Made by a program: the position numbers and the translations under genes. The notes beneath the pieces are model-generated. The model searched no databases. It worked only from the letters and a program-made list of their open reading frames with translations, and was not told where the DNA came from. Source: an uncultured Eubacteriales bacterium (GTDB lineage: Bacteria; Bacillota; Clostridia; Oscillospirales; Oscillospiraceae). From it: DNA of 50,665 nt. Of the stretch, positions 1 to 7,395 are shown piece by piece (positions within the stretch are counted from its first letter, which is position 1; the number at the start of each line of letters is the position of its first letter). The DNA is taken from assembly GCA_934572535.1 (NCBI GenBank), contig CAKTLJ010000013.1:1-50665 (forward strand). The letters run 5' to 3'.

Positions 1-268
1 ATGTAGAGACGGCGTTCATCTGATGGTTTGCACCGTTCATCACAAACTCAACTCCGGCGGCGATTTGACAGAACTTCCCGATGATGAGTTTATCGTCATT
101 CCACTCGTACAAATGTGAAACATGACTTTCAAAATCCGAATCGGCAATATATGTAAAGTCTCCGACAATAATGTTCGGATTTGTAATTGTCGGCTTCACA
201 TATATTTCTTTGTCATACCCTGCAATCGGATGGATCGTATTTGGATTTGGATGCTTTCCATTTTTCAT
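1..268 (-). CDS. Vat-like streptogramin A / xenobiotic O-acetyltransferase, partial (C-terminus off the window)
   Basis: The first about 89 codons of a left-handed beta-helix (hexapeptide repeat) acetyltransferase lie on the minus strand, and the rest is beyond position 1. The start ATG has GAGGT just upstream. Visible Vat/CatB-type features are an N-terminal HPIAGYDKEIYVKP segment, KLIIGKFCQIAAGVEF and VMNGANHQMN; the last matches the family's MNGANHRM element around the active-site histidine. Family members acetylate streptogramin A or chloramphenicol with acetyl-CoA. The substrate here cannot be told from a fragment. Base composition is much lower in GC than the chromosome to the right, which fits acquisition by transfer. 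Confidence 0.85.
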   Translation of the reverse strand, partial: MKNGKHPNPNTIHPIAGYDKEIYVKPTITNPNIIVGDFTYIADSDFESHVSHLYEWNDDKLIIGKFCQIAAGVEFVMNGANHQMNAVST

Positions 269-578
269 CTTAACTACCTCTTGAAATTCCGATTTGTCGG
301 TTTCATACAATGACGAAAGTATACCAAAGAACGCTGGGAAATGCTACCTCGAAACGCTGTAGTATATGCAAGCGGCCGGTTTCAAAAACGAAATTATTTT
401 TATTTTTTGAAAGCGGCGGCTCGGGGAAGGCCATCCGAAGCGCGTCGTATACCAGCCGTCCGGGCGATCCGTTTTGCAACGGATATGATTTGTACCGGAT
501 TCCTGTGTGTTCTCCGTGACGGGTTTCGCGCCATCAAGCCGATCCAAACTGGTTATCACGGCTTATACTTAAAAACGC
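269..578. other. Gene-free gap between the Vat-like gene and the methylase cassette
   Basis: I see no convincing gene here; short open frames lack ribosome sites and recognisable sequence. A TATACT (minus strand, 323-318) may be the -10 of the Vat-like gene, but no good -35 accompanies it. A small hairpin, ATCCGTT-TTGC-AACGGAT, lies near 466-483. Confidence 0.5.
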
Positions 579-600
579 AATATCACCTTTATGTGATATT
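579..600. promoter_or_regulatory. Palindromic candidate operator of the methylase cassette
   Basis: A perfect inverted repeat AATATCAC-N6-GTGATATT ends four bases before the -35 box of the cassette promoter. Its position and symmetry suggest the binding site of the small HTH protein encoded next, like a controller-protein box in restriction-modification systems. The link is inferred. Confidence 0.6.
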
Positions 601-603
601 ATG

Positions 604-632
604 TTGTCCCTGCCCCCCTCCTGTGTTATACT
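604..632 (+). promoter_or_regulatory. Promoter of the regulator-methylase-DUF262 cassette
   Basis: TTGTCC (604-609), a 17-bp spacer and TATACT (627-632) form a good sigma-A promoter. Transcription would start around 639, followed at once by GGGAGG and the start codon of the HTH gene. Confidence 0.75.
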
Positions 633-657
633 CTTAGATAACATGGGAGGGCTTTCT

Positions 658-867
658 ATGACGTATAATTATAACGGGCTTTGGAAGCTGTTGATTGATA
701 AAGGCATGACAAAAACGGAAATGCGTTTACAGGCAGGTATCAGCACGAACATACTTGCCAAAATGGGAAAGGGCGAAGCTGTTGCCATGGAAAGCCTTGC
801 AAAAATCGCAACCGCCTTGAACTGTGGGCTTGACGATATTGTAGAAATAGAGAAAGGCGGCGAATGA
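658..867 (+). CDS. Small Cro/C1-type HTH regulator, putative controller of the methylase cassette
   Basis: A 69-residue single-domain helix-turn-helix protein of the XRE superfamily (YozG-like short form). It begins MTYNYNGLWKLLIDKGMTKT and continues with the recognition-helix region ISTNILAKMGKGEAV and a fourth-helix segment typical of the fold. I chose the ATG at 658 because GGGAGG lies 7 bases upstream; an in-frame ATG at 601 lies inside the promoter. One base separates it from the methylase gene, so the two are co-transcribed. By position it resembles the controller proteins that delay nuclease expression in restriction-modification operons; that role is inference. Confidence 0.85.
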   Translation: MTYNYNGLWKLLIDKGMTKTEMRLQAGISTNILAKMGKGEAVAMESLAKIATALNCGLDDIVEIEKGGE

Positions 868-868
868 T

Positions 869-2023
869 ATGGCGGACAATAGGAACTTATATTCTTCAAG
901 GGGTGATAAAGCTGACGAATTTTATACGCAGCTTTCGCTTGTAGAAAGCGAATTGAAGCATTACAGACCCCATTTCAAGGGTAAGACAGTTCTTTGCAAC
1001 TGTGATGACCCCTATGAGAGCAATTTTTTCAAATATTTTGCAATGAACTTCAATGCGTTAGGCTTGAAAAAATTGATAACAACGTGTTTTGCAACATCAC
1101 CCGTAACAGGCAAGGAATTTCAATATTTTGTTGATAACGGTGGACAGCTTTCTTTTATTCCATCCGAAAACAATGCCCCTGTACAAGATGAAAATGGGCG
1201 CAAACCTTACAAGGTGGAAATCACCGAAGTTACAGACGAAAACGGGGACGGGCGCATCGACCTTGCAGATGTTGAGTACCTCATGCGAAACAAAAAGAAC
1301 ACAATGACCCTGCTTGTCGGAGACGGTGATTTTCGCACTCCTGAATGTGTAGAGCTATTGAAAGAAGCTGACATTGTAGTAACGAACCCGCCGTTTTCTT
1401 TATTCCGCGATTATGTGGCTTTACTGATGCAGTATAACAAGCAATTTGCAATTATCGGGAATCAAAACGCTTGCACGTATAAAGAAATTTTCCCTTTACT
1501 TAAAACGAATCAAATGTGGTTAGGCTATAATAGTGGCCATTTTTGGTTTAAGGTTCCAGATAGTTACGAAGAAAAGAAAACGGATTTTAAGATTGACGAA
1601 ACCGGGCAAAAATGGCGCAGAATGGGCAATATTTGTTGGTTCACAAACCTTGATATAGAAAAGCGGCATGAAGATATGACGTTGTTTCGTAATTATTCTT
1701 CGGACATATACCCACATTATGATAACTATGATGCAATAGAAGTAAGCCGTACTGCTAATATTCCATGTGACTATTACGGAGTTATGGGCGTTCCTATCAC
1801 ATTTATGAGCCAATACAATCCTGAACAATTTGACTTGATCGGTATAACGTGTAATGACAAAGAAAATTTGTGGGGAATCAAAACAAAAAACTATACAGTT
1901 GAAGATACAAAAAAATACACGATTCTTAATGCGGCAAGTGTCTTAAATAATAACGGAAAGTTAAAAGCTACATATGCAAGAATTTTAATTCGCAGAAAGC
2001 AGGTGAACACAAATGAAGATTAA
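869..2023 (+). CDS. EcoRI-family adenine-specific DNA methyltransferase
   Basis: A 384-residue protein of the EcoRI methylase family, which transfers a methyl group from S-adenosylmethionine to the N6 of adenine in a DNA recognition site. It has an N-terminal SSRGDKADEFYTQ block, a VLCNCDDP motif (41-48) followed by SNFFKYF, and the N6-adenine catalytic tetrapeptide NPPF at 173-176. The C-terminal half is presumably the target-recognition part. The sequence cannot tell the target, and GAATTC should not be assumed. It follows the HTH gene by one base and overlaps the DUF262-HNH gene by 11 bases, so the three look like one unit. Codon use is AT-rich. Confidence 0.9.
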   Translation: MADNRNLYSSRGDKADEFYTQLSLVESELKHYRPHFKGKTVLCNCDDPYESNFFKYFAMNFNALGLKKLITTCFATSPVTGKEFQYFVDNGGQLSFIPSENNAPVQDENGRKPYKVEITEVTDENGDGRIDLADVEYLMRNKKNTMTLLVGDGDFRTPECVELLKEADIVVTNPPFSLFRDYVALLMQYNKQFAIIGNQNACTYKEIFPLLKTNQMWLGYNSGHFWFKVPDSYEEKKTDFKIDETGQKWRRMGNICWFTNLDIEKRHEDMTLFRNYSSDIYPHYDNYDAIEVSRTANIPCDYYGVMGVPITFMSQYNPEQFDLIGITCNDKENLWGIKTKNYTVEDTKKYTILNAASVLNNNGKLKATYARILIRRKQVNTNED

Positions 2024-3107
2024 ACTGCATGAAATCCCCATCCGGGACGTTGTTGCCGGATATGTGGACAGCGCAGAGAACGGCGTTGTCGGCTACAACG
2101 GCAAGTTGAACATCCGACCTGCCTTTCAGCGCGAATTTATTTACAAGGACAAGCAGCGTGACGAAGTGATCCGAACCATTACAAAACAGTTCCCCTTGAA
2201 TGTGATGTATTGGGTAAAAAGCGATAATGGCAACTACGAACTGCTTGACGGACAGCAAAGAACGATCAGCTTTTGCCAATACGTCAACGGCGATTTTTCC
2301 CTTGACCATTTGGCGTTTCACAATCTGACGGACACCGAGCGTGAACAGATTCTTGACTATAAGCTGATGATCTATATTTGCGAGGGGACAGACAAGGAAA
2401 AACTGGACTGGTTCAAAATCATCAATATTGCAGGGGAACAGTTGACTGCACAGGAACTGCGAAATGCCATCTATACGGGCGAATGGCTGACCGAAGCAAA
2501 GAAATATTTCAGCAAATCACAATGTCCTGCCTATCAGATCGCGGGTGATTATTTGAGCGGCAGTGCAATCCGTCAGAACTACCTTGAAACCGCGATCAAA
2601 TGGATTGCCGCCCGTGATGGTATCGAAATCGAGGATTATATGTCCAAACACCAACATGACACAAACTGCAATGAGTTATGGCTGTACTTCCAGAGTGTCA
2701 TAAGTTGGGTAAAGGCTACCTTTCCGACCTTCCGCAAAAAACAGATGTCTGGACTGGAATGGGGGATCTATTACAATAAATATGGCACAGCGCCCCATGA
2801 CCCGAAAGCCTACGAAAAGCGTATTGTTGAACTGCTTGACGATGAGGACGTAAGCAATCAGAAAGGGATCTATGAATATCTGCTTGACGGAAACGAGAAG
2901 CATTTGAGCATTCGTGCATTCAGCTCCAAAATGGCAAGGACTGCTTATGAAAGACAAAAGGGAATTTGCCCGAAATGTGGAAAACATTTTGAAATTGAAG
3001 AAATGCAAGCTGACCATATTACGCCGTGGAGTAAAGGCGGCAAGACGATCCCCGAAAACTGTCAGATGCTCTGCGCAGATTGCAACCGCCGCAAGAGCAA
3101 CATATAA
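2013..3107 (+). CDS. DUF262 / HNH endonuclease, putative restriction partner of the methylase
   Basis: A 364-residue two-domain protein. The N-terminal DUF262 domain carries FQREFIYKDKQRD (39-51) and the nucleotide-binding/ParB-like hallmark LLDGQQRT (77-84). The C-terminus is a zinc-type HNH nuclease: CPKC (319-322), ADHITPWSKGG, N, then CADCNRRKS. DUF262 joined to an HNH-type nuclease is the plan of modification-sensing effectors such as GmrSD, BrxU and SspE, though those use a DUF1524 HNH and are larger. The start overlaps the end of the methylase gene. I infer that it is the restriction arm, either cutting unmethylated DNA or acting on modified DNA; no EcoRI-type nuclease is present. Confidence 0.85.
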   Translation: MKIKLHEIPIRDVVAGYVDSAENGVVGYNGKLNIRPAFQREFIYKDKQRDEVIRTITKQFPLNVMYWVKSDNGNYELLDGQQRTISFCQYVNGDFSLDHLAFHNLTDTEREQILDYKLMIYICEGTDKEKLDWFKIINIAGEQLTAQELRNAIYTGEWLTEAKKYFSKSQCPAYQIAGDYLSGSAIRQNYLETAIKWIAARDGIEIEDYMSKHQHDTNCNELWLYFQSVISWVKATFPTFRKKQMSGLEWGIYYNKYGTAPHDPKAYEKRIVELLDDEDVSNQKGIYEYLLDGNEKHLSIRAFSSKMARTAYERQKGICPKCGKHFEIEEMQADHITPWSKGGKTIPENCQMLCADCNRRKSNI

Positions 3108-3111
3108 ATGC

Positions 3112-3145
3112 AAGCGTCTGTCGCATGATACGGCAGACGCTTTTT
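3112..3145 (+). terminator. Terminator of the methylase cassette
   Basis: AAGCGTCTG pairs with CAGACGCTT across a 13-nt loop and runs into a T tract, five bases after the DUF262-HNH stop codon. Confidence 0.85.
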
Positions 3146-3187
3146 ATCAATCAATCATCTTCCCCGGCAATAAAACGCTGCTCAATA

Positions 3188-3226
3188 GCAACGCCGAAAG
3201 GGGATCGACTCCCCGGCCTCACCCTT
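3188..3226 (-). repeat. Degenerate partial copy of the tRNA-Arg 3' region (candidate attachment-site relic)
   Basis: Bases 3200-3226 match 3419-3445 (T-arm, variable loop and anticodon-stem part of the intact tRNA gene) at 23 of 27 positions. The flanking GCAACGCCGAAA at 3188-3199 repeats 3360-3371, part of the tRNA terminator. It lies on the 3' side of the tRNA, where tRNA-targeting integrases leave a partial duplicate. Confidence 0.6.
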
Positions 3227-3238
3227 CACTATAAAAAT

Positions 3239-3270
3239 ATCTCCATCATTTTGCTTGTAATGATGGAGAT
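3239..3270 (-). terminator. Perfect 12-bp hairpin with T-run on the minus strand
   Basis: ATCTCCATCATT and AATGATGGAGAT enclose an 8-nt loop. On the minus strand the stem is followed by ATTTTTAT. A third copy of the arm (ATGATGGAGATA) lies at 3281-3292. It may be a second terminator for read-through from the tRNA or a leftover of the adjacent element. Confidence 0.5.
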
Positions 3271-3359
3271 TTCAATGGGTATGATGGAGATAGCCTCCCC
3301 ACATCCACAGGAAATATACGCATTTTGGAAAAAGAGCTTTTTCGTATTTTTTCATAAAA

Positions 3360-3401
3360 GCAACGCCGAAAGCCTTTGGAAACAAAGGCCTTCGGCGTTG
3401 C
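3360..3401 (-). terminator. Terminator of the tRNA-Arg gene
   Basis: A nearly perfect 19-bp stem with a 4-nt loop starts five bases after the CCA end of the tRNA and is followed on the minus strand by TTTTAT. Confidence 0.85.
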
Positions 3402-3405
3402 TGTC

Positions 3406-3482
3406 TGGCACGCCAGAAGGGAATCGAACCCCCAGCCTCACCCTTAGGAGGGGTGCGCTCTATCCGATTGAGCTACTGGCGC
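3406..3482 (-). tRNA. tRNA-Arg (anticodon CCT)
   Basis: The minus strand reads as a full cloverleaf: acceptor GCGCCAG pairing with CTGGCGT (G1-U72 wobble), D-arm AGCTCAATCGGATAGAGC, anticodon loop CTCCTAA giving CCT, T-arm GGGGGTTCGATTCCC, discriminator G and an encoded CCA. It decodes AGG. It sits at the boundary between the AT-rich left segment and the GC-rich chromosome, with its 3' end facing the AT-rich side. Confidence 0.95.
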
Positions 3483-3508
3483 GTATGGCAATGAAATGGT
3501 AGGTTTAC

Positions 3509-3537
3509 ATTTTAATCTATCCTCGCCCGTTTGTCAA
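3509..3537 (-). promoter_or_regulatory. Promoter of tRNA-Arg
   Basis: On the minus strand TTGACA (3537-3532), 17 bp, then TAAAAT (3514-3509), about 27 bases upstream of the mature tRNA 5' end. Confidence 0.8.
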
Positions 3538-3593
3538 TGCGCGGCGCGAGAAAGCCCCCGGATATCTTTTTCGGAAAAGATGGGCCGCGGGCG

Positions 3594-3622
3594 TTGACAG
3601 ATGGGCCTGCGTAGTATAATAT
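3594..3622 (+). promoter_or_regulatory. Promoter of the degV gene
   Basis: TTGACA at 3594-3599. TATAAT at 3615-3620 gives a 15-bp spacer; the overlapping TAATAT at 3617-3622 gives the ideal 17 bp. Confidence 0.75.
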
Positions 3623-3686
3623 ACTCGTACTAGAACACCTTGTATCTTGTATTACGAAATAGATTTTCAGAATGAGGATTGATGCT

Positions 3687-4529
3687 ATGAAATGGAACAT
3701 CGTGTGCGACAGCAGCGGTGAGCTGCCCCCCGCCCAACTCATCCCCGGCAAGCTGGACCGGAAGGTAGTCCCCCTGACCCTGCTGGTGGGGGACCGGAGC
3801 TACGTGGACGATGCGGACCTGGACGTGGAGGACCTCCTGCGCGCCATGGCCCGGGAGACCGGCCCGGCCAGCACCGCCTGCCCCGCGCCCGCCGCCTTTG
3901 CCGAGGCCTTTGAGGACGCGGACTGCTCCCTCTGCTTCACCATTTCCGGGAACCTCTCCGGGACCTACGCCGCCGCCCTCGCCGCCCGCGACCTGGTGCT
4001 GGAGACCCACCCGGAGAAGAAGATCTTCGTCCTGGACTCCCGCTCCACCTCCGGCGCGCTGATCCTGCTGGCCCGGAAGGCGGAGGCGCTCATCGCCGCC
4101 GGAAACGAGGACTTTGACGACATTTGCCGCCAGCTTCAGGCCTGCGTGGACGGGCAGTACACCATCTTCACCCTGGAGAGCTTCGACAACCTGGTGAAGA
4201 ATGGCCGCATGAAGCCCCTGCTGGGGACCCTCCTGCACACCCTGGGCATCCACGTCATCGCCGATGCCTCCCCGGAGGGGAGCATCCGGGTCATCGACAA
4301 GACCCGGGGGGAGAAGCGGACCCTGAAGAGCATGGTCGCCCGCATGGAGCGGTTCAAGGACTGCGCCGGGGCGGAGGTCATCCTCTCCCACTGCGGGAAC
4401 CCGGAGGGGGCCGAACGGCTGCGGGAACTGATCCTGCAAACCCTGCCGGTGAAGTCGGTGGAGCTCTACGCCTGCCGGGGCCTGACCTCCTTCTATGCCA
4501 TGGAGAAGGGCCTCATCGTGGTCTTTTAA
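3687..4529 (+). CDS. DegV family fatty-acid-binding protein
   Basis: A 280-residue DegV (FakB-like) protein. DegV proteins hold a fatty acid between two domains and, as FakB, present it to the kinase FakA for phosphorylation. Seen here: the N-terminal IVCDSSGELP motif, FTISGNLSGTYAAA in the lipid-pocket region, DSRSTSGALILLARKA, NGRMKPLLG, and a C-terminal FYAMEKGLIVVF. I chose the ATG at 3687 because GAGG lies 9 bases upstream; an ATG at 3672 in the same frame has no such site. It is a single-gene unit between its own promoter and terminator. No fakA-like gene is in the window. Confidence 0.9.
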   Translation: MKWNIVCDSSGELPPAQLIPGKLDRKVVPLTLLVGDRSYVDDADLDVEDLLRAMARETGPASTACPAPAAFAEAFEDADCSLCFTISGNLSGTYAAALAARDLVLETHPEKKIFVLDSRSTSGALILLARKAEALIAAGNEDFDDICRQLQACVDGQYTIFTLESFDNLVKNGRMKPLLGTLLHTLGIHVIADASPEGSIRVIDKTRGEKRTLKSMVARMERFKDCAGAEVILSHCGNPEGAERLRELILQTLPVKSVELYACRGLTSFYAMEKGLIVVF

Positions 4530-4546
4530 GCCCAAAGCGAACCGAA

Positions 4547-4590
4547 AACAGGCCGTCGCGGAGAAAAGCGCCCCGCGATGGCCTGTTTTT
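4547..4590 (+). terminator. Terminator of degV
   Basis: AACAGGCC and GGCCTGTT form the outer stem, with a GC-rich inner stem (TCGCGG / CCGCGA), followed by TTTTT. Confidence 0.85.
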
Positions 4591-4613
4591 CTTGCGCTGG
4601 GGGAGAGAATCGG

Positions 4614-4641
4614 TTGACATTTTCGCGAAATGTTGTATCCT
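4614..4641 (+). promoter_or_regulatory. Promoter of the folate operon
   Basis: TTGACA (4614-4619) and TATCCT (4636-4641) with a 16-bp spacer lie about 70 bases before folC. I see no tetrahydrofolate riboswitch in the short leader. Confidence 0.65.
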
Positions 4642-4709
4642 CGTATAGGACTATGATTTGAATAGGAAACTACAGAGAGATCCGTATACATCTCAGATTG
4701 GAGCGAAAC

Positions 4710-6005
4710 ATGAATTACCAAGAGGCAAGGTTATATTTGGACGAGCTGTCCAAGTACGGAAGTGTACTCGGCCTGGGGACAATGAGAGAGCTGCTGAAGC
4801 GCCTCGGCGATCCGCAGCGGGATCTGAAATTTATCCACATCGCCGGGACAAACGGGAAAGGGTCCGTGCTGGCCTATCTTTCCACGGTCCTGACCCAGGC
4901 GGGGTACCGCACGGGCCGCTACATCTCCCCCCACCTGTCTTCCGTGCGGGAGCGATACCAGGTGGATGGCGCGCTGATCTCCCGGGAGGACTTTGCCCGC
5001 CATATGACCACAGCCGCCGCGGCGGCGGAGGCCATGGCGGCGGAGGGCTGGCAGCACCCGACCTACTTTGAGGTGGGCACAGCGGTGGCCCTGCTCCATT
5101 GCCGGGCGCAGCGGTGCGACGTCGTGGTGCTGGAAACGGGCCTCGGCGGCGCGCTGGACGCCACCAACGTGGTGGACACCACCGTTCTGGAGATCATCAC
5201 CTCCATCAGCAAGGACCACATGGACGTTTTGGGCGACACCCTGGCCAAGATCGCCGGGGAAAAGGCGGGGATCATCAAGCCGGACACCGTGGTGGTGTCG
5301 GCCCCCCAGGAGCCGGAGGCGGCCGGGGTGCTGGCCGAGGTCTGCCAGGCGCGGCATTGCCGCCTGAACACGGTGGACAGCGCGCAGGTGGTCCCCCGCT
5401 CCTGCCGGTTGGAGGAGCAGAGCTTTGACTATAAGGACTGGAAGCAGGTCAAGGTCGGCCTGGCCGGGACCTGTCAGCTCAAGAACGCCGCCGTGGCCCT
5501 GGAGAGCGTCCAGGCCCTGCGGCAGCTGGGCTTCCGCCTGCCCGACGACCGGGTCTACGCGGGGATGCGCGAGACGGTCTGGAAGGGCAGGTTCACGCCC
5601 ATCGCCGGGGAGCCGGTCGTGATCCTGGACGGCGCGCACAACGAGGCGGGGGCCAGGGAGCTGCGAAACTCGCTGGAGCTCTACTTTGCCGGGAAAAAGC
5701 TCTACTATATCTTTGGGATGCTCAAGGACAAGGAGTATGAAAAGGTGGTCGCCCTGACGGCCCCGCTGGCCCACCACATCATCACCATCGAGACCCCGGA
5801 CAACCCCAGGGCCTTGTCCGCCCAGGAACTGAAGGAGACCGTGGCGGCGGTGAACCCCGCGGTGGAGGCGGCGGACTCCATCCCGGCGGCGGTGCGAAGC
5901 GCCTGCCGGATGGCGGGCAGGGAGGACGTCATCGTGATCTTCGGCTCCCTGTCGTTTTTGAGCGACGCGGAGCGGTGCGTGCTGGAGGAGGTAGCCTGTG
6001 GATAA
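4710..6005 (+). CDS. folC: Bifunctional folylpolyglutamate synthase / dihydrofolate synthase
   Basis: A 431-residue Mur-ligase-type enzyme that adds glutamate to dihydropteroate and to folates using ATP. Diagnostic features: the P-loop IAGTNGKGS near residue 48, the metal- and substrate-binding segment GRYISPHL, TYFEVGTAVALLHC, the ETGLGGALDATN block, and the C-terminal domain beginning VILDGAHNEAGARELR. The start is the ATG at 4710, preceded by GGAG; an upstream TTG overlaps that site. It is the first gene of the operon and its stop overlaps the start of folE by 8 bases. Confidence 0.95.
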   Translation: MNYQEARLYLDELSKYGSVLGLGTMRELLKRLGDPQRDLKFIHIAGTNGKGSVLAYLSTVLTQAGYRTGRYISPHLSSVRERYQVDGALISREDFARHMTTAAAAAEAMAAEGWQHPTYFEVGTAVALLHCRAQRCDVVVLETGLGGALDATNVVDTTVLEIITSISKDHMDVLGDTLAKIAGEKAGIIKPDTVVVSAPQEPEAAGVLAEVCQARHCRLNTVDSAQVVPRSCRLEEQSFDYKDWKQVKVGLAGTCQLKNAAVALESVQALRQLGFRLPDDRVYAGMRETVWKGRFTPIAGEPVVILDGAHNEAGARELRNSLELYFAGKKLYYIFGMLKDKEYEKVVALTAPLAHHIITIETPDNPRALSAQELKETVAAVNPAVEAADSIPAAVRSACRMAGREDVIVIFGSLSFLSDAERCVLEEVACG

Positions 6006-6567
6006 CGAAAAGATCATGGCAGGCGTGCGCCTGATCCTGGAGGGGATCGGCGAGGACCCCGACCGGGAGGGGCTGGTGGAGACGCCGGAGCGCGTTGCCA
6101 GAATGTACGAAGAGCTGGCCGCCGGGTATGCCGACAGCCCCGCAGAGCACCTGAGCAAGACCTTCTCCGCGCCGCGCGGCGACATGGTCATGGAGAAGGA
6201 GATCCGCTTCTACTCCCTCTGCGAGCACCACATGCTGCCCTTTTACGGCACGGTGGCCGTGGCCTACCTCCCCGACGGGGAGGTGGCGGGCCTGAGCAAG
6301 ATCGCCCGGGTCGTGGAGGTCTACGCCCGGCGCTTGCAGCTCCAGGAGCGGCTCACCGCCCAGGTGGCCGACGCCTTTATGGAGGAGCTGCACCCCCGGG
6401 GCGTGATGGTCCTGGTGGAGGCCGAGCACATGTGCATGACCATGCGGGGCATCAAAAAGCCCGGAACGAAGACGGTCACCTCGGCGGCCAGAGGCGTGTT
6501 TCAAGAGGACCCGGCCCTGCGGGAGCATTTCTTTCGGATGCTCCGCTGGCGCGGGACGACAGACTGA
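5998..6567 (+). CDS. folE: GTP cyclohydrolase I
   Basis: A 189-residue enzyme that converts GTP to dihydroneopterin triphosphate, the first committed step of folate synthesis. The zinc site is visible as CEHHMLPF (Cys75, His78) and a second cysteine in AEHMCMTMRG. GLSKIARVVEVYARRLQLQE is the conserved central block. It starts with GTG at 5998, eight bases inside folC, with GGAGGAGG six bases before. The overlap suggests translational coupling. Confidence 0.96.
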   Translation: MDNEKIMAGVRLILEGIGEDPDREGLVETPERVARMYEELAAGYADSPAEHLSKTFSAPRGDMVMEKEIRFYSLCEHHMLPFYGTVAVAYLPDGEVAGLSKIARVVEVYARRLQLQERLTAQVADAFMEELHPRGVMVLVEAEHMCMTMRGIKKPGTKTVTSAARGVFQEDPALREHFFRMLRWRGTTD

Positions 6568-6579
6568 GGGGAGAGCGCT

Positions 6580-7395
6580 ATGATGAAGATCGGAAATCGT
6601 CTGTTTGACGTGGATAGAGACTGCTATATCATGGGGATCCTGAACTATACGCCGGATTCCTTTTCGGACGGCGGCCGCTGGAACGAGCGGGACCGCGCCC
6701 TCCGCCATGTGGGCGAGATGATCGAGGAGGGGGCGGCCATCATCGACATCGGCGGCGAGTCCACCCGCCCCGGCCACGTGCAGATCACCGCCCAGGAGGA
6801 GATCGACCGGGTGGCCCCCATCATCGAGCTGGTGAAGCGGAACTACGACGTGCCCGTGTCCGTGGACAGCTACAAGAGCGAGGTGGTGGAGGCTGCGCTG
6901 AAGGCCGGAGCGGATATGATCAACGACATCTGGGGCTTTCGCTATGACCGCCGGGTGGCCGGGCTGGCGGCGGCCTATGACGTGCCCTGCTGCCTCATGC
7001 ACAACCGCGAGGACCGGAACTATGGGGACTTCATGACCGACCTGCTCCGGGACCTGGAGGCCAGCGTCGCCATCGCCCGGGCGGCTGGGGTGCGGGACGA
7101 AAACGTGATCCTGGACCCCGGCGTGGGCTTTGCCAAGGACCACGCGCAGAACCTCATCGCCATGCACCGCCTGGACCGCCTCAAGGCCCTGGGCTTCCCG
7201 GTCCTGCTGGGGACCTCTCGCAAGTCCACCCTGGGCTATGTGCTGGACCTGCCCGCGGACCAGCGGGTGGAGGCCACGGTGGCCACTACAGTGGCCGGGG
7301 TGCTGTCGGGCGCGGCCTTTTTCCGCGTCCATGACGTGAAGGAGAACTACCGGGCCATGCGTATGGCCCAGGCCATCGTGAGGGAGGGAACATGA
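6580..7395 (+). CDS. folP: Dihydropteroate synthase
   Basis: A 271-residue TIM-barrel enzyme that joins p-aminobenzoate to 6-hydroxymethyl-dihydropterin pyrophosphate; it is the sulfonamide target. Motifs: GILNYTPDSFSDGG near the N-terminus, the DIGGESTRPG loop, SVDSYKSEV, MINDIWGF, ILDPGVGFAKD and LLGTSRKSTLG. It has tandem ATG codons at 6580 and 6583 with GGGGAGAG upstream, 12 bases after folE, and overlaps folBK by 4 bases (ATGA). Confidence 0.96.
   Translation: MMKIGNRLFDVDRDCYIMGILNYTPDSFSDGGRWNERDRALRHVGEMIEEGAAIIDIGGESTRPGHVQITAQEEIDRVAPIIELVKRNYDVPVSVDSYKSEVVEAALKAGADMINDIWGFRYDRRVAGLAAAYDVPCCLMHNREDRNYGDFMTDLLRDLEASVAIARAAGVRDENVILDPGVGFAKDHAQNLIAMHRLDRLKALGFPVLLGTSRKSTLGYVLDLPADQRVEATVATTVAGVLSGAAFFRVHDVKENYRAMRMAQAIVREGT

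Noticed and set aside
4642..4709. Possible tetrahydrofolate riboswitch before folC
   Set aside because: The leader is under 70 bases and shows none of the conserved core or pseudoknot of the THF class.
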